From: CALKZN01 sp050633785
GTDB lineage: Bacteria > Pseudomonadota > Gammaproteobacteria > Arenicellales > Arenicellaceae
Length of the DNA: 64,000 nt
Assembly: GCA_050633785.1 (NCBI GenBank)
Contig: JBOEHE010000006.1
Location: forward strand, 1-64,000
Direction of reading: 5' to 3'
The notes beneath the pieces are model-generated. The model saw nothing but the letters and a program-made list of their open reading frames with translations, was not told the DNA's origin and did not search any database. The position numbers and the translations under genes are program-made. This document shows, piece after piece, positions 9,411 through 18,697 of this stretch; the stretch's first letter is position 1, and each line of letters starts with the position of its first letter.

Positions 9411-9908
9411 TTAAGAAGGCTTGCGTTTCAGCATCTTCTTTTTGACGCGTTCACGTTTGGCCTGTGATAAATAATCGACAAAGACTTTGCCATCCAGGTG
9501 GTCTATTTCATGTTGGATACAAACTGCCAGTAATTCATCTGTATCGATGCTGAATTCTTTGCCGGTAACGTCTTGAGCTTTTACCACTATGTGGTTTGCT
9601 CGAGTTACCTCTGCGTAAAAATCCGGTACTGACAGACAGCCTTCATCAAAAACCTGTTCCCCATCTTTTTCAATGATTTCGGGGTTGACCAGTGTCAGCA
9701 ATTCATTTTGATCTTCAGATATATCGATGACGACCACTCTTTTTGAGACATTAACCTGGGTGGCAGCTAAGCCAATTCCAGGCGCATCATACATGGTTTG
9801 TGCCATATCATCGGCAAGTTTCTTTAATTCGGTATTGAATTCTGTGACAGGCGTTGCAACTTTGCGCAATCGGCTGTCTGGATATACCAGTACATTTAGT
9901 AAAGCCAT
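9411..9908 (-). CDS. def: Peptide deformylase
   Basis: Def removes the formyl group from the N-terminus of new proteins and so works with the next gene, fmt. All three family motifs are present in 165 residues: GIGLAATQV, EGCLSVP (metal-binding Cys) and QHEIDHLDG (two metal-binding His and the catalytic Glu). The C-terminus is Lys/Arg-rich. It is the first gene of the minus-strand operon. The AT-rich interval 9909-10107 separates it from the divergent LysM gene and should hold its promoter. Confidence 0.97.
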   Translation of the reverse strand: MALLNVLVYPDSRLRKVATPVTEFNTELKKLADDMAQTMYDAPGIGLAATQVNVSKRVVVIDISEDQNELLTLVNPEIIEKDGEQVFDEGCLSVPDFYAEVTRANHIVVKAQDVTGKEFSIDTDELLAVCIQHEIDHLDGKVFVDYLSQAKRERVKKKMLKRKPS

Positions 9909-10107
9909 TTTTTAATTTAGTTTCTTCAAATTATCGCGTAAACTGTTATTCTATAACTATTAATTAAATAAGTCAGATGAATATTTTCTGATTTTCATGC
10001 ACAATGTGCCACAGAAAGAAAAAGAAAGAAAAGAAAGAAAGTGACAGCAAAAGAGTCAGGAGCCTTGCAGAAAAATGATATTACATAATTGGACTAAGGT
10101 CATTGAT

Positions 10108-11154
10108 ATGAAAGTAAAGTCAATCACACAATTTTTAGCAGCCGTTCTTTTGGCGGTAGTCGTTGGTGTTCAAGTAAGTTTGGCAGATGATTTGTTGAAG
10201 GCAGATTACCCAGATCGCTATACTGTTGTAGATGGTGACACTTTATGGGATATCTCCGGCAAGTTTCTTAATCAGGCATGGAGATGGCCTGAAATATGGA
10301 AAGCTAACGAATCAATAGAAAACCCTCATCTGATATATCCAGGTGATGTGCTGGTATTAACGTTTATTGATGGTAAGCCGCAGTTGCGAGCCTTGCGTAG
10401 AGAAACCGTTAAACTGGGGCCTAAGGTACGTGAAGAAAACCTGCAGAATGCAATCCCGCCTATTTCTCCTGATGCTATAGCCCCGTATTTATCGGCTCCT
10501 TTGGTGACTACCGCAGATGAAATTAATAAGTCAGCTTATGTCGTTGAAGGGCTAGATAATAAACTGGTTGCTGGTAAGTACGATCAAGTTTATGTTCGCG
10601 GTATGAGTGAAGAAATTGCTGAGCAATACCGTATTTTCAGACCTGGGCGTACGTTTGTTAATCCTGAAACAGGTGAGAATCTGGGGCTTGAAGCGATACA
10701 TGTTGGAGATGCCAGAGTATTAAAGCCTGGCGAAACAGCGCGTATTTCAATTCTGGACAGCTTTGAAGAAGTTGCGGTTCTGGATCGTTTGCGTCCTGTT
10801 GATGTTAACAAATCGGTTCCTTATTTTTATCCTCGTGCGCATGATGATTTGGCTATCAAGGGTTATATTTTAGAAAAACCTAATAGAGCAACCGAATTGG
10901 GTGCTTTGGATATTGCAGTAATAACCTTGGGCGAGCGAGAGAATGTTGGGCCGGGGCATGTGTTTAAGATTTTATCTCAGCCGGAACAGAAAATTGATCC
11001 CGTAACCCGCAAAAAATATCGTTTGCCTTATGAACAAGTGGGTTTGATGATGGTTTTTCGTACTTTTGAGAAGGTCAGCTATGGTATTATTACTAATACA
11101 AACCGACCCCTGCGTGCAGGTGATTTAGTGGTGCATCCAGACAGTATAAATTAA
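10108..11154 (+). CDS. LysM domain periplasmic protein
   Basis: This secreted cell-wall-associated protein has 348 residues. I place the start at the ATG at 10108 rather than the in-frame ATG at 10075, because it puts a clean signal peptide (MKVKSITQF, then a hydrophobic core ending near SLA) directly at the N-terminus and follows an AAGG-like site. A LysM peptidoglycan-binding domain follows (about residues 35-90, with YTVVDGDTLWDI and NPHLIYPGDVL). The rest has no recognised catalytic motif. A LysM gene just upstream of dprA is a conserved gammaproteobacterial arrangement; the exact function is unknown. Confidence 0.9.
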   Translation: MKVKSITQFLAAVLLAVVVGVQVSLADDLLKADYPDRYTVVDGDTLWDISGKFLNQAWRWPEIWKANESIENPHLIYPGDVLVLTFIDGKPQLRALRRETVKLGPKVREENLQNAIPPISPDAIAPYLSAPLVTTADEINKSAYVVEGLDNKLVAGKYDQVYVRGMSEEIAEQYRIFRPGRTFVNPETGENLGLEAIHVGDARVLKPGETARISILDSFEEVAVLDRLRPVDVNKSVPYFYPRAHDDLAIKGYILEKPNRATELGALDIAVITLGERENVGPGHVFKILSQPEQKIDPVTRKKYRLPYEQVGLMMVFRTFEKVSYGIITNTNRPLRAGDLVVHPDSIN

Positions 11155-11195
11155 GACGGCTCTTTTTGACCTAATGCAGTCTTAACGATAAATTA

Positions 11196-11229
11196 AGCCA
11201 GGGTCGTGCAATAACGATCCTGGCTTTTT
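11196..11229 (+). terminator. Rho-independent terminator after the LysM gene
   Basis: An 11-bp stem (AGCCAGGGTCG with CGATCCTGGCT, one G-T pair) with an 8-base loop is followed by a run of T. It starts 42 bases after the LysM stop codon, before the dprA upstream region. Confidence 0.88.
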
Positions 11230-11347
11230 GTTTTTGCAGAGGAGTTTGGTGTAGTATGATGTTGTAAAAGAACCAATGGATATGGTTTCAGGATTTTTAG
11301 TATAGTGACGATCATGATGGGTTGCTGATTTTAGCCAGGGAGGCTTT

Positions 11348-12466
11348 ATGAAAATACAAGGTGGTATTCCTATTCCGACTCGGACAGAGTCAATGGCAAT
11401 GTGGATTCAATTAAGTAAGCTCAGAGGGCTTAGTTTAAGGGAAAAGCATGGCTTGCTTGAAAAATTTGGCTCAATAGAGCAGATCTTTCTATCTGAGCAT
11501 ACTGATATTGAGTCATGTTTGCAGCGTAAACTAACGGCCCGTTTTGTTTTTGAGTGGAGGCATAGTGATAAGGAGTATGAATGGTCCATAGAACCTTGCA
11601 ATTGGATTGTTAATTGCCGGGACAAGTTGTATCCAAAACAACTTTTGCAGTTGGTTGACCCACCTCTGGTCTTGTATATAAAAGGAGACCCAGAGGTGTT
11701 GCAGACTCCGCAAATTGCCATTGTCGGGAGTCGTCGTTGTTCTCCTGTGGGGAGGAAGGTTGCCATGCAATTTGCTACTGAGCTGGCATATGCTGGTTTA
11801 ACTGTGACTAGTGGTTTGGCTCTGGGGGTTGATGCAGCGGCACATGAAGGGTGTCTGTTGGGAGATGGTTTGACAGTTGCTGTTGAGGGCAATGGCTTGG
11901 ACAAGGTGTATCCTATGGCAAATGCGGGTTTGGCTGATAAAATTCATCGGCAGGGATGTCTATTATCAGAACTACCTCTGGGAAGCCCGCCGCGCAAAGA
12001 GCATTTTCCTATGAGAAATCGTCTCATAGCTGCGTTGTCTTATGGTGTTCTCGTGGTTGAGGCTGCTTTACGCAGTGGCTCTTTGATTACAGCGAGACTG
12101 GCTGTTGAGATGGGCAAAGAGGTTTTTGTAGTGCCGGGTTCTGTACTGTCACCACAGTCCAAAGGGTGTCATGCCTTGATTCAGCAAGGGGCTCTTCTGG
12201 TTCAGTCAACACAAGATGTGTTGCTGGAGCTGCAACCTCAGTTGTCTGGCTATTTGCAAACACTTGAGGTGGCTGATAGGTTAAAGCAAATAGATCAGGA
12301 TAAAGAAGAGCCACTCTTGAAATGGATTGGCCATGACCCGATATACCAAGATGAAATTATTCGACAAAGTGGATTGACCTCGAGCCGAGTTTCATCCATT
12401 CTGTCTGAATTAGAGTTAAAAGGTTTGATAGCACGTTGCGATGACGGACAGTATTTTCGATGTTGA
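11348..12466 (+). CDS. dprA: DNA processing protein DprA
   Basis: DprA/Smf binds incoming single-stranded DNA during natural transformation and loads RecA. The 372 residues show an N-terminal helical (SAM-like) region, the Rossmann-type DprA core with GSRRCSPVGRKVA and TSGLALGVDAAAHEG, the later conserved segment PLGSPPRKEHFPMRNRLIA, and a C-terminal winged helix (about 310-372). The ATG at 11348 follows a GGGAGG ribosome site. With the type IV pilus genes downstream it suggests capacity for DNA uptake, although comEA/comEC-type genes are not in this window. Confidence 0.95.
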   Translation: MKIQGGIPIPTRTESMAMWIQLSKLRGLSLREKHGLLEKFGSIEQIFLSEHTDIESCLQRKLTARFVFEWRHSDKEYEWSIEPCNWIVNCRDKLYPKQLLQLVDPPLVLYIKGDPEVLQTPQIAIVGSRRCSPVGRKVAMQFATELAYAGLTVTSGLALGVDAAAHEGCLLGDGLTVAVEGNGLDKVYPMANAGLADKIHRQGCLLSELPLGSPPRKEHFPMRNRLIAALSYGVLVVEAALRSGSLITARLAVEMGKEVFVVPGSVLSPQSKGCHALIQQGALLVQSTQDVLLELQPQLSGYLQTLEVADRLKQIDQDKEEPLLKWIGHDPIYQDEIIRQSGLTSSRVSSILSELELKGLIARCDDGQYFRC

Positions 12467-12568
12467 TGTATTGATGCTGAGTTTAGCCCGATTTGTCGCT
12501 GTGTAGCTGGCCATGGGGTGAAGATTATTTGAAGTTAGGCTGCGTTTGTATTGCATGAGGAAAAGGGT

Positions 12569-13045
12569 TTGAAAGAGAATGTATTAGAGGTCCTGATTTA
12601 TCTTTTTGAGAATTATATGGCCGATGGTGGTGTCGTTCTGCAACCCAACCATTCGACCTTGACAGATGAATTAATTGAAGCGGGATTTGAGCACGGTGAA
12701 ATAGATCAGGCATTTCTCTGGTTGGATGGGTTGCTGGATATGTCTGAGAAACGCATAGAGTCAAATGGTGTGGCTGCTGGTATTCGGCATTATCGTCCTC
12801 AGGAAAAATCACGAATTCCTATAGAAGCTCAATCTCTGTTGTTGCGACTTGAACGTTCTGGTGTGCTTGATGCTAGTTCACGTGAGTTGGTTATTGATAG
12901 AATTATGGCCTTGGGAATTACTGATATAGACGTAGAGCATATCAAATGGGTTGTAATGATGGTTTTATGTAACCAGACTGAGTATCCTGAAATTATAGAG
13001 TGGGCTGAGGGTTTGGTTACTGAAGCACAATTGTTGATTCACTAA
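12569..13045 (+). CDS. smg: Smg family protein (DUF494)
   Basis: This is a small acidic helical protein of the Smg/DUF494 family, found between dprA and topA in many Gammaproteobacteria; its function is not established. I prefer the TTG at 12569, which gives the family-typical start MKENVLEVLIYLFENY and is preceded by GAGGAAAAGG at 12557-12566. The upstream in-frame TTG at 12551 would place that ribosome site inside the gene. The protein would have 158 residues. There is no signal peptide or membrane segment. Confidence 0.88.
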   Translation: MKENVLEVLIYLFENYMADGGVVLQPNHSTLTDELIEAGFEHGEIDQAFLWLDGLLDMSEKRIESNGVAAGIRHYRPQEKSRIPIEAQSLLLRLERSGVLDASSRELVIDRIMALGITDIDVEHIKWVVMMVLCNQTEYPEIIEWAEGLVTEAQLLIH

Positions 13046-13133
13046 GCCTGTCGATTTGTTCATTTCTCAGGAAATTGTTTTGAATTATGTTCTGTGTATA
13101 AGATTTTTTCCTGGTAATGATTGCGGTTCGAAC

Positions 13134-13162
13134 TTGACCAATCAAACCACAACCTTTATAAA
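13134..13162 (+). promoter_or_regulatory. Predicted sigma-70 promoter of topA
   Basis: A -35 box TTGACC (13134-13139) and a -10 box TATAAA (13157-13162) are separated by 17 bases. This leaves about 38 bases of leader before the topA ATG. No strong Shine-Dalgarno sequence is visible in that leader. Confidence 0.75.
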
Positions 13163-13206
13163 AGCAGCCTTTATATTCACTTTCGGTTCATGTCTACCCT
13201 ACACTT

Positions 13207-15918
13207 ATGAGTAAAACGCTGGTCATCGTCGAGTCTCCGGCCAAGGCGAAAACAATCAATAAATACTTGGGCAAGAACTTTGTGGTTAAGTCCAGTGTGG
13301 GACACATTCGTGACTTACCAACGAGTGGCTCCCTGAATAATAAGCCCGTTGATGCGAAAAAACGTGCGGCAGAAGCTGCTAAAACGCGCAAGATGGCCCC
13401 TGAAGCGAAAGCGGCTTATAAAAAGAAGAAAGCTAAGGATCAGTTGATTCGACGTATGGGAGTCAATCCTGAAAAGGATTGGTCGGCGACATACCATGTC
13501 TTGCCAGGCAAAGAAAAAGTAGTTTCTGAATTGCAGAGATTGGCTGAAAATGCAGAGCAGATATATCTCGCGACGGATATGGATAGAGAGGGAGAAGCTA
13601 TCGCGTGGCATTTGCGTGAAACAATAGGTGGGAATGACACTCGCTACAGCCGGGTGATTTTTAATGAAATAACCGAAAGCGCCATACAAGAAGCATTTGC
13701 TAATCCTGCTGTATTGGATATGAAACGTGTAAATGCCCAGCAAGCACGCCGATTTTTGGACCGCGTGGTTGGGTTTATGCTTTCGCCTTTGCTATGGGCT
13801 AAAGTTGCCAGGGGCTTATCTGCTGGAAGAGTGCAGTCGGTAGCAGTTCGTTTGATAGTCGAGCGTGAGCGTGAGATAAGAGCCTTTATCCCTGAAGAGT
13901 TTTGGGAGGTCAAGGCAAGAGTCTCGATGCCTTCTGAGCAGCCTTTGGTTCTGGATGTTAAGCGCTTTGATGGTAAAGAGTTTCGCCCAGGTTCCCAAGA
14001 ACAGACTGAGCAGGCTTTGGTGCAACTGCGTGCAGCGGATTATGTGGTTGCAGAGCGTACGGACCGTCCGACGACGACAAAGCCATCTGCGCCCTATATC
14101 ACATCGACATTGCAGCAAGCTGCCAGTACCCGGCTTGGTTTTTCAGTTAAGAAAACGATGATGCTGGCACAACGTTTGTATGAGGCCGGTTATATTACCT
14201 ATATGCGGACGGACTCAACGAATTTGAGTAATGATGCGATTGCTAATTGCCGTGACTTTATCCAGAAAAAATTTGGTGATAAATATTTGCCGGCTGAACC
14301 GAAGCGTTATGGCAGCAAAGAAAATGCTCAAGATGCGCATGAGGCGATCCGGGTGTCAGATGTGTCTTTGCTGTCAACTCAATTGAATGGCATGGAGCGT
14401 GATGCGGAGCGTTTGTATGAACTGATATGGCGACAATTTGTTGCTTGTCAAATGAATCCAGCAAAATTCAAGAGCACTCGTTTGGTTGTTGCCGCTGCCG
14501 ACTACGAATTACGTGCAACTGGGCGTATTATGCAGTTCGACGGTTTTATGCGTGTGCAGCCACCTGCTGCCAAGAAAGAAGAGGAGCAATTGCTTCCAGA
14601 TGTGAAGGTTGGTGCACGCTTTGATCTGGAAGAACTCATGCCAAGTCAGCACTTTACAAAACCAACTCCTCGTTTTACCGAAGCGGGTTTGGTGAAAGAG
14701 CTTGAAAAACGAGGTATTGGCCGGCCATCAACGTATGCGGCGATTATTTCTACTATCCAGGATCGCGGCTATGTCAGGCTTGAAAATCGTCGCTTTTATG
14801 CGGAAAAGATGGGTGACATAGTGACAGACCGTTTGGCAGAAAGTTTTGCCGATCTAATGGATTATGACTTTACGGCCAAAATGGAACAGTCCTTGGATTC
14901 TGTTGCTAAAGGTAATTCAAACTGGAAAGAATTGTTGAATGACTTTTATGCTGATTTTGCAAGTAAAGTGGATATTGCGGGCAGTGAAAGCGAAGATGCC
15001 ATGCGCAGTAATTCAACGGTGGAAATCGACTTTGCATGCCAGATATGTTCGCGGCCAATGCAGATCAGAACAGCCAGTACTGGAGTGTTTTTAGGTTGTT
15101 CTGGCTATTCCTTGCCGCCAAAAGAGCGTTGTAAGGGTACCTTGAATCTGGTGCATGGCGATGAAATTGTCAGTGCGGATGATGATGATGGTGAAAGTGA
15201 ATCACTCTTATTGCGGGAAAAGCGTAGATGCCAGATATGTAATACGGCTATGGATAGTTATTTGGTGGATGCTAAAACCAAGCTGCATGTCTGTGGTAAT
15301 AACCCGGATTGTCCAGGTTATGAGATTGAGTCTGGAGCATTCAAGATCAAAGGGTATGAGGGCCCTGTTTTAGAGTGTGATAAGTGCGGTTCGGATATGC
15401 AGTTGAAAACAGGTCGTTTTGGAAAATATTTTGGTTGCACCGCAGATGACTGTAAAAATACACGTAAGTTGTTGCGTAATGGTGAGGCGGCTCCTCCCAA
15501 GATGGACCCGGTACCCATGCCTGATTTGAAATGTCTGAAGGTTGAGGATCATTATGTTCTGCGTGACGGTGCTTCAGGAATGTTTCTGGCTGCAAGTCAA
15601 TTTCCTAAAAATAGAGAAACGCGAGCGCCCTTACTGGCAGAAATCCTGCCTTATAAAGACCAGATAGATCCTAAGTATGATTTTCTGTTTTCTGGCCCTG
15701 TTGCAGATACTGATGGTGTTCCTGCGATGATTCGTTATAGCAGAAAAGAAAAGGAGCAATATTTGATGACTGAGGTGGATGGCAAGGCAACGGGTTGGCG
15801 TGCTGTGTTCCGCGATGGTGCTTGGGTTCAGGAAAGTGCTCCAAAAAAGAAAGCGTCTCGGAAGAAAACTTCGAAGAAAAAAGTATCCAAGAAAAAAGTG
15901 AAAAAGAAAAGTTCTTAG
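13207..15918 (+). CDS. topA: DNA topoisomerase I (type IA)
   Basis: TopA relaxes negatively supercoiled DNA by a transient 5'-phosphotyrosine break. The 903 residues show a Toprim domain (N-terminal KTLVIVESPAKAKTINKYLG, later DMDREGEAIAWH), the active-site region YITYMRTDST with the catalytic Tyr, and three C-terminal four-Cys zinc ribbons (starting CQICSRPM, CQICNTAM and CDKCGSDM). The tail of about 25 residues is almost all Lys and Ser. Basic tails of this kind on TopA are thought to aid processive DNA binding. The gene order dprA-smg-topA is conserved, but a promoter directly upstream suggests independent expression. Confidence 0.97.
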   Translation: MSKTLVIVESPAKAKTINKYLGKNFVVKSSVGHIRDLPTSGSLNNKPVDAKKRAAEAAKTRKMAPEAKAAYKKKKAKDQLIRRMGVNPEKDWSATYHVLPGKEKVVSELQRLAENAEQIYLATDMDREGEAIAWHLRETIGGNDTRYSRVIFNEITESAIQEAFANPAVLDMKRVNAQQARRFLDRVVGFMLSPLLWAKVARGLSAGRVQSVAVRLIVEREREIRAFIPEEFWEVKARVSMPSEQPLVLDVKRFDGKEFRPGSQEQTEQALVQLRAADYVVAERTDRPTTTKPSAPYITSTLQQAASTRLGFSVKKTMMLAQRLYEAGYITYMRTDSTNLSNDAIANCRDFIQKKFGDKYLPAEPKRYGSKENAQDAHEAIRVSDVSLLSTQLNGMERDAERLYELIWRQFVACQMNPAKFKSTRLVVAAADYELRATGRIMQFDGFMRVQPPAAKKEEEQLLPDVKVGARFDLEELMPSQHFTKPTPRFTEAGLVKELEKRGIGRPSTYAAIISTIQDRGYVRLENRRFYAEKMGDIVTDRLAESFADLMDYDFTAKMEQSLDSVAKGNSNWKELLNDFYADFASKVDIAGSESEDAMRSNSTVEIDFACQICSRPMQIRTASTGVFLGCSGYSLPPKERCKGTLNLVHGDEIVSADDDDGESESLLLREKRRCQICNTAMDSYLVDAKTKLHVCGNNPDCPGYEIESGAFKIKGYEGPVLECDKCGSDMQLKTGRFGKYFGCTADDCKNTRKLLRNGEAAPPKMDPVPMPDLKCLKVEDHYVLRDGASGMFLAASQFPKNRETRAPLLAEILPYKDQIDPKYDFLFSGPVADTDGVPAMIRYSRKEKEQYLMTEVDGKATGWRAVFRDGAWVQESAPKKKASRKKTSKKKVSKKKVKKKSS

Positions 15919-15977
15919 GTCAGTAGTTTTGCTGTCTGTTGCTAGGGTTGTTGGGCAAACGCTCTATTAGAGCAACA

Positions 15978-18380
15978 TTAGAACAACCCATTCTGTACAT
16001 TGCTGGGTTGTTGGTTTGCCGGACCCCTTATGGTTTCATTGGGGCGGCTTCCGCCATCATCCAGTAGTGAGTTTTGCCGGTTGCTGTTGACAGAATAGTA
16101 CTCGGGTTGCTGGGAGTCGTTATCTACTCTCGTTACAATTCCACTGGGTATAGGATATTTCTGCTCAGGAATCGATTTTAGCGCTTCACGCATGTATTCA
16201 ATCCAGATGGGTAGTGCTGCACGGCCGCCCGATTCAGCGCGGCCAAGCGTTTGTGGTCGGTCGAACCCAACCCATACGGTAGTCGCTATTGATGGCGAAA
16301 AACCAGAAAACCAGGCGTCTATATAGTCGTTGGTGGTGCCGGTCTTTCCGGCTAAATCGTTGCGTTCTAAAACCAGCGCTTTTCTAGCTGTGCCAAAGCG
16401 AACCACATCTTGCATCATATTGACAGTCAGAAAGTTGTCTTGTCGGGACATAGCCCTCGGGGCAATGTTTTGAGGGGTGTCATCCTCTAGGTCACATTTG
16501 TCGCAGAGTTCGGTTGGCTGGCGTTCAAAAATAGTTTCGCCAGAGCGTGATTCAATTTTTTCAATAATATAAGGTTTAACCAGGTATCCGCTGTTTGCCA
16601 GTGCGCCATAGGCTGTTGCTATTTCCATGGGGGTTAAATTGCCTGCCCCAAGTGCAAGGGATAGCGATTTGGGCAAGTAGTCTGGGTTCAAGCCAAACTG
16701 ACTTATGTAATTTCTGGCGTAGTCGATACCTACAGCGCGTAGGAGTCTGACAGAAACAATATTCATTGATTTTGTCAGTGCTTTACGCATCGAAGTTGGG
16801 CCATAAAACTTACCTGAGTAATTTTGTGGGCGCCATACTGTTCCCAGGGATTGGTCCTCTATTACGATAGGAGCTCCACTGATCAATGAAGCGGGCGAGT
16901 AGCCTTTTTTCAATGCAGAGGCGTAGATGAATGGCTTAATGCCTGAGCCAGGTTGTCGGCGAGCCTGTGTTGCACGGTTATATTTGTTGAAGTAATAATC
17001 GAAGCCGCCGGTTAAAGCCAGAATCTTGCCTGACTTGGGCGCAATTGACACCAGTGCTCCCTGTATTTGTGGAAGTTGAGAAAGTTTCCACTGTCCATCT
17101 GTAACGGGTTTGATGTAAACAATATCGCCTTTTTTTAAGACAGAGGATACTTTCTTTGGCTTACTGCCAATGACGTTTGCGGTACGATACTTTGCTGCCC
17201 AGCCTAAATGCTCTTTATCAATGTTGAGAGTTTCATTGTGAATATTGAGTAAAGTGGCTTTTTCTGCGCTGACCTCTAAAACGGCTGCGGGAATAATGTC
17301 TCTGCTGGCTTGATTTTTTTTCAGTTCTTTTACGATTTCTTCTGGATTTAACTCTGTTGATAAAGTGCCAACTGAGCCGCGATAGCCGTGTCGTTGATCA
17401 TAGGCAAGTAGGCCTGAACGTAATGCTGCATCTGCCGCTTCCTGTTTGGTGGAGTCGAGACTGGTGTATACGCTAAGCCCTTGCCAATAAGCTTGTTCGC
17501 CATATTCTTCCAGCAGAGCGGAACGAACCATTTCTGCAACATATGGGGCAGAAAGTTCTATCTTTTTGGCGTGTTTGATGGCTGTCAACGGAGCATTTTT
17601 TGCACTTTCGAACTGTTGGTCATCAATCCAGTTGTTTATCTTAAGGCGGTTCAACACATAATTTCTTCTCGCCTTTGCACGTTCAGGATTGCTTATTGGG
17701 TTGCTTCTTGATGGTGCTTTGGGCAGGCCGGCCAGCATCGCTTGTTCTGCCAGGGTTAGCTGGTCGAGTGACTTTCCATAATATACTTCGGCCGCTGCCC
17801 CAAAGCCATATGCGCGATGCCCTAGGAAAATTTTGTTGAAATACAAGCCCAGGATATCTTCTTTGCTCAAAGTGGTTTCGAGTTTGAATGCCAGCATGAC
17901 TTCACGGAGTTTTCTGCTGTACGTTTGTTCGGAGCTGAGGAAATAATTTCTGGCTACCTGCATTGTGATGGTGCTTGCGCCTTGCAGGCTGCCCCCGTTG
18001 CGGTAGTTACTTATGATAGCGCGGATAATGCCTTGGATATCGATGCCCGGGTGTGAATAAAAGCGATCGTCTTCACTGGCTAAAACAGCTTTGATAAGGG
18101 TATCGGGGACCTTGCTCAGTTCGACGGGTTTTCTGCGTTCATCACCATATTCTGCAATCAGCTTCTTATCCGCTGAATAAACTCGCAAGGGAATTTTTAA
18201 TTCGATTTTTTGAATATCTGCCGTCGAAGGTAAATTCTGGGTTATCAATAATGCGACAAAGCCTCCGAAAATGACGGCAGACATGGTAATGGCGCAAATA
18301 AAAGGCGTCAGTATTTTTGTGATTTTTTTTAGCAATGGTCTGTCTGATTTTATCAATTTGGTTACTAAGTCAAATAACAC
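15978..18380 (-). CDS. mrcA: Penicillin-binding protein 1A (class A PBP)
   Basis: This bifunctional peptidoglycan synthase has a glycosyltransferase-51 domain and a transpeptidase domain. Visible parts of the 800 residues are an N-terminal membrane anchor (about 28-48), the GT51 motifs EDDRFYSHPGID with catalytic E103 and GGSLQGASTITMQVARN, an OB-like insert (about 330-440), and the transpeptidase triad S479-G-I-K, S538-M-N and K679-T-G. A CDKC motif near residue 626 could bind metal or form a disulphide; I do not know its role. The gene is divergent from pilM, as ponA is in Pseudomonas, and converges with topA over a 59-base gap that contains short inverted repeats. Confidence 0.96.
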   Translation of the reverse strand: MLFDLVTKLIKSDRPLLKKITKILTPFICAITMSAVIFGGFVALLITQNLPSTADIQKIELKIPLRVYSADKKLIAEYGDERRKPVELSKVPDTLIKAVLASEDDRFYSHPGIDIQGIIRAIISNYRNGGSLQGASTITMQVARNYFLSSEQTYSRKLREVMLAFKLETTLSKEDILGLYFNKIFLGHRAYGFGAAAEVYYGKSLDQLTLAEQAMLAGLPKAPSRSNPISNPERAKARRNYVLNRLKINNWIDDQQFESAKNAPLTAIKHAKKIELSAPYVAEMVRSALLEEYGEQAYWQGLSVYTSLDSTKQEAADAALRSGLLAYDQRHGYRGSVGTLSTELNPEEIVKELKKNQASRDIIPAAVLEVSAEKATLLNIHNETLNIDKEHLGWAAKYRTANVIGSKPKKVSSVLKKGDIVYIKPVTDGQWKLSQLPQIQGALVSIAPKSGKILALTGGFDYYFNKYNRATQARRQPGSGIKPFIYASALKKGYSPASLISGAPIVIEDQSLGTVWRPQNYSGKFYGPTSMRKALTKSMNIVSVRLLRAVGIDYARNYISQFGLNPDYLPKSLSLALGAGNLTPMEIATAYGALANSGYLVKPYIIEKIESRSGETIFERQPTELCDKCDLEDDTPQNIAPRAMSRQDNFLTVNMMQDVVRFGTARKALVLERNDLAGKTGTTNDYIDAWFSGFSPSIATTVWVGFDRPQTLGRAESGGRAALPIWIEYMREALKSIPEQKYPIPSGIVTRVDNDSQQPEYYSVNSNRQNSLLDDGGSRPNETIRGPANQQPSNVQNGLF

Positions 18381-18697
18381 CTTTTGTTGTGTTGGTTGTT
18401 TTGCCTTGATTGAGCGTCAATAATAGAGTCTTTTTTGAGTTTAAAATTGTGACAGAAGTGCGTTGCAGTGTAGGATTGTTCTTTGCTGAGCGCGCACCGT
18501 GTCGCTGTTATCTGATCGCTCGAATACTCTTTGATGTTCACCTGTTAAGACTGTCAAAAGTGTTAATTTTTAATTATAACAAATCTTGGCAGGGCTAATA
18601 ACCCTAATAACAAATTTGCCAAATAGCTTGGCAGCGCTATAATTCTCATGTAGATTAATAGAAATGTACGCTAAACCACCGATTTTAAGGGGGATTT
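18381..18697. other. Divergent intergenic region between mrcA and pilM
   Basis: This 317-base non-coding interval separates mrcA (leftward) from the pil operon (rightward). It is AT-rich and contains the pilM promoter at 18616-18643. A TATAAT is also present on the opposite strand near 18576-18581, without a good -35 box. A short open frame at 18410-18598 has no ribosome site and no recognisable product, so I do not call it. No tRNA-like or riboswitch-like fold was recognised. Confidence 0.6.
18616..18643 (+). promoter_or_regulatory. Predicted sigma-70 promoter of the pilMNOPQ operon
   Basis: A -35 box TTGCCA (18616-18621), a 16-base spacer and a perfect -10 box TATAAT (18638-18643) are followed by a leader of about 50 bases and the AGGGGGA ribosome site of pilM. 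Confidence 0.78.

Noticed and set aside
13090..13160. GGTTCGAAC near 13125, resembling a tRNA T-loop
   Set aside because: No acceptor stem, D-arm or anticodon arm can be folded around it, and the site overlaps the topA promoter.
15919..15977. Inverted repeats (GGGTTGTT with AACAACCC; GCTCT with AGAGC) between topA and mrcA as a terminator
   Set aside because: One arm lies inside the mrcA coding end and no clear T run follows in either direction; too weak to list.
18410..18598. 62-codon open frame between mrcA and pilM
   Set aside because: It lacks a ribosome site and a recognisable product and lies in the promoter region.
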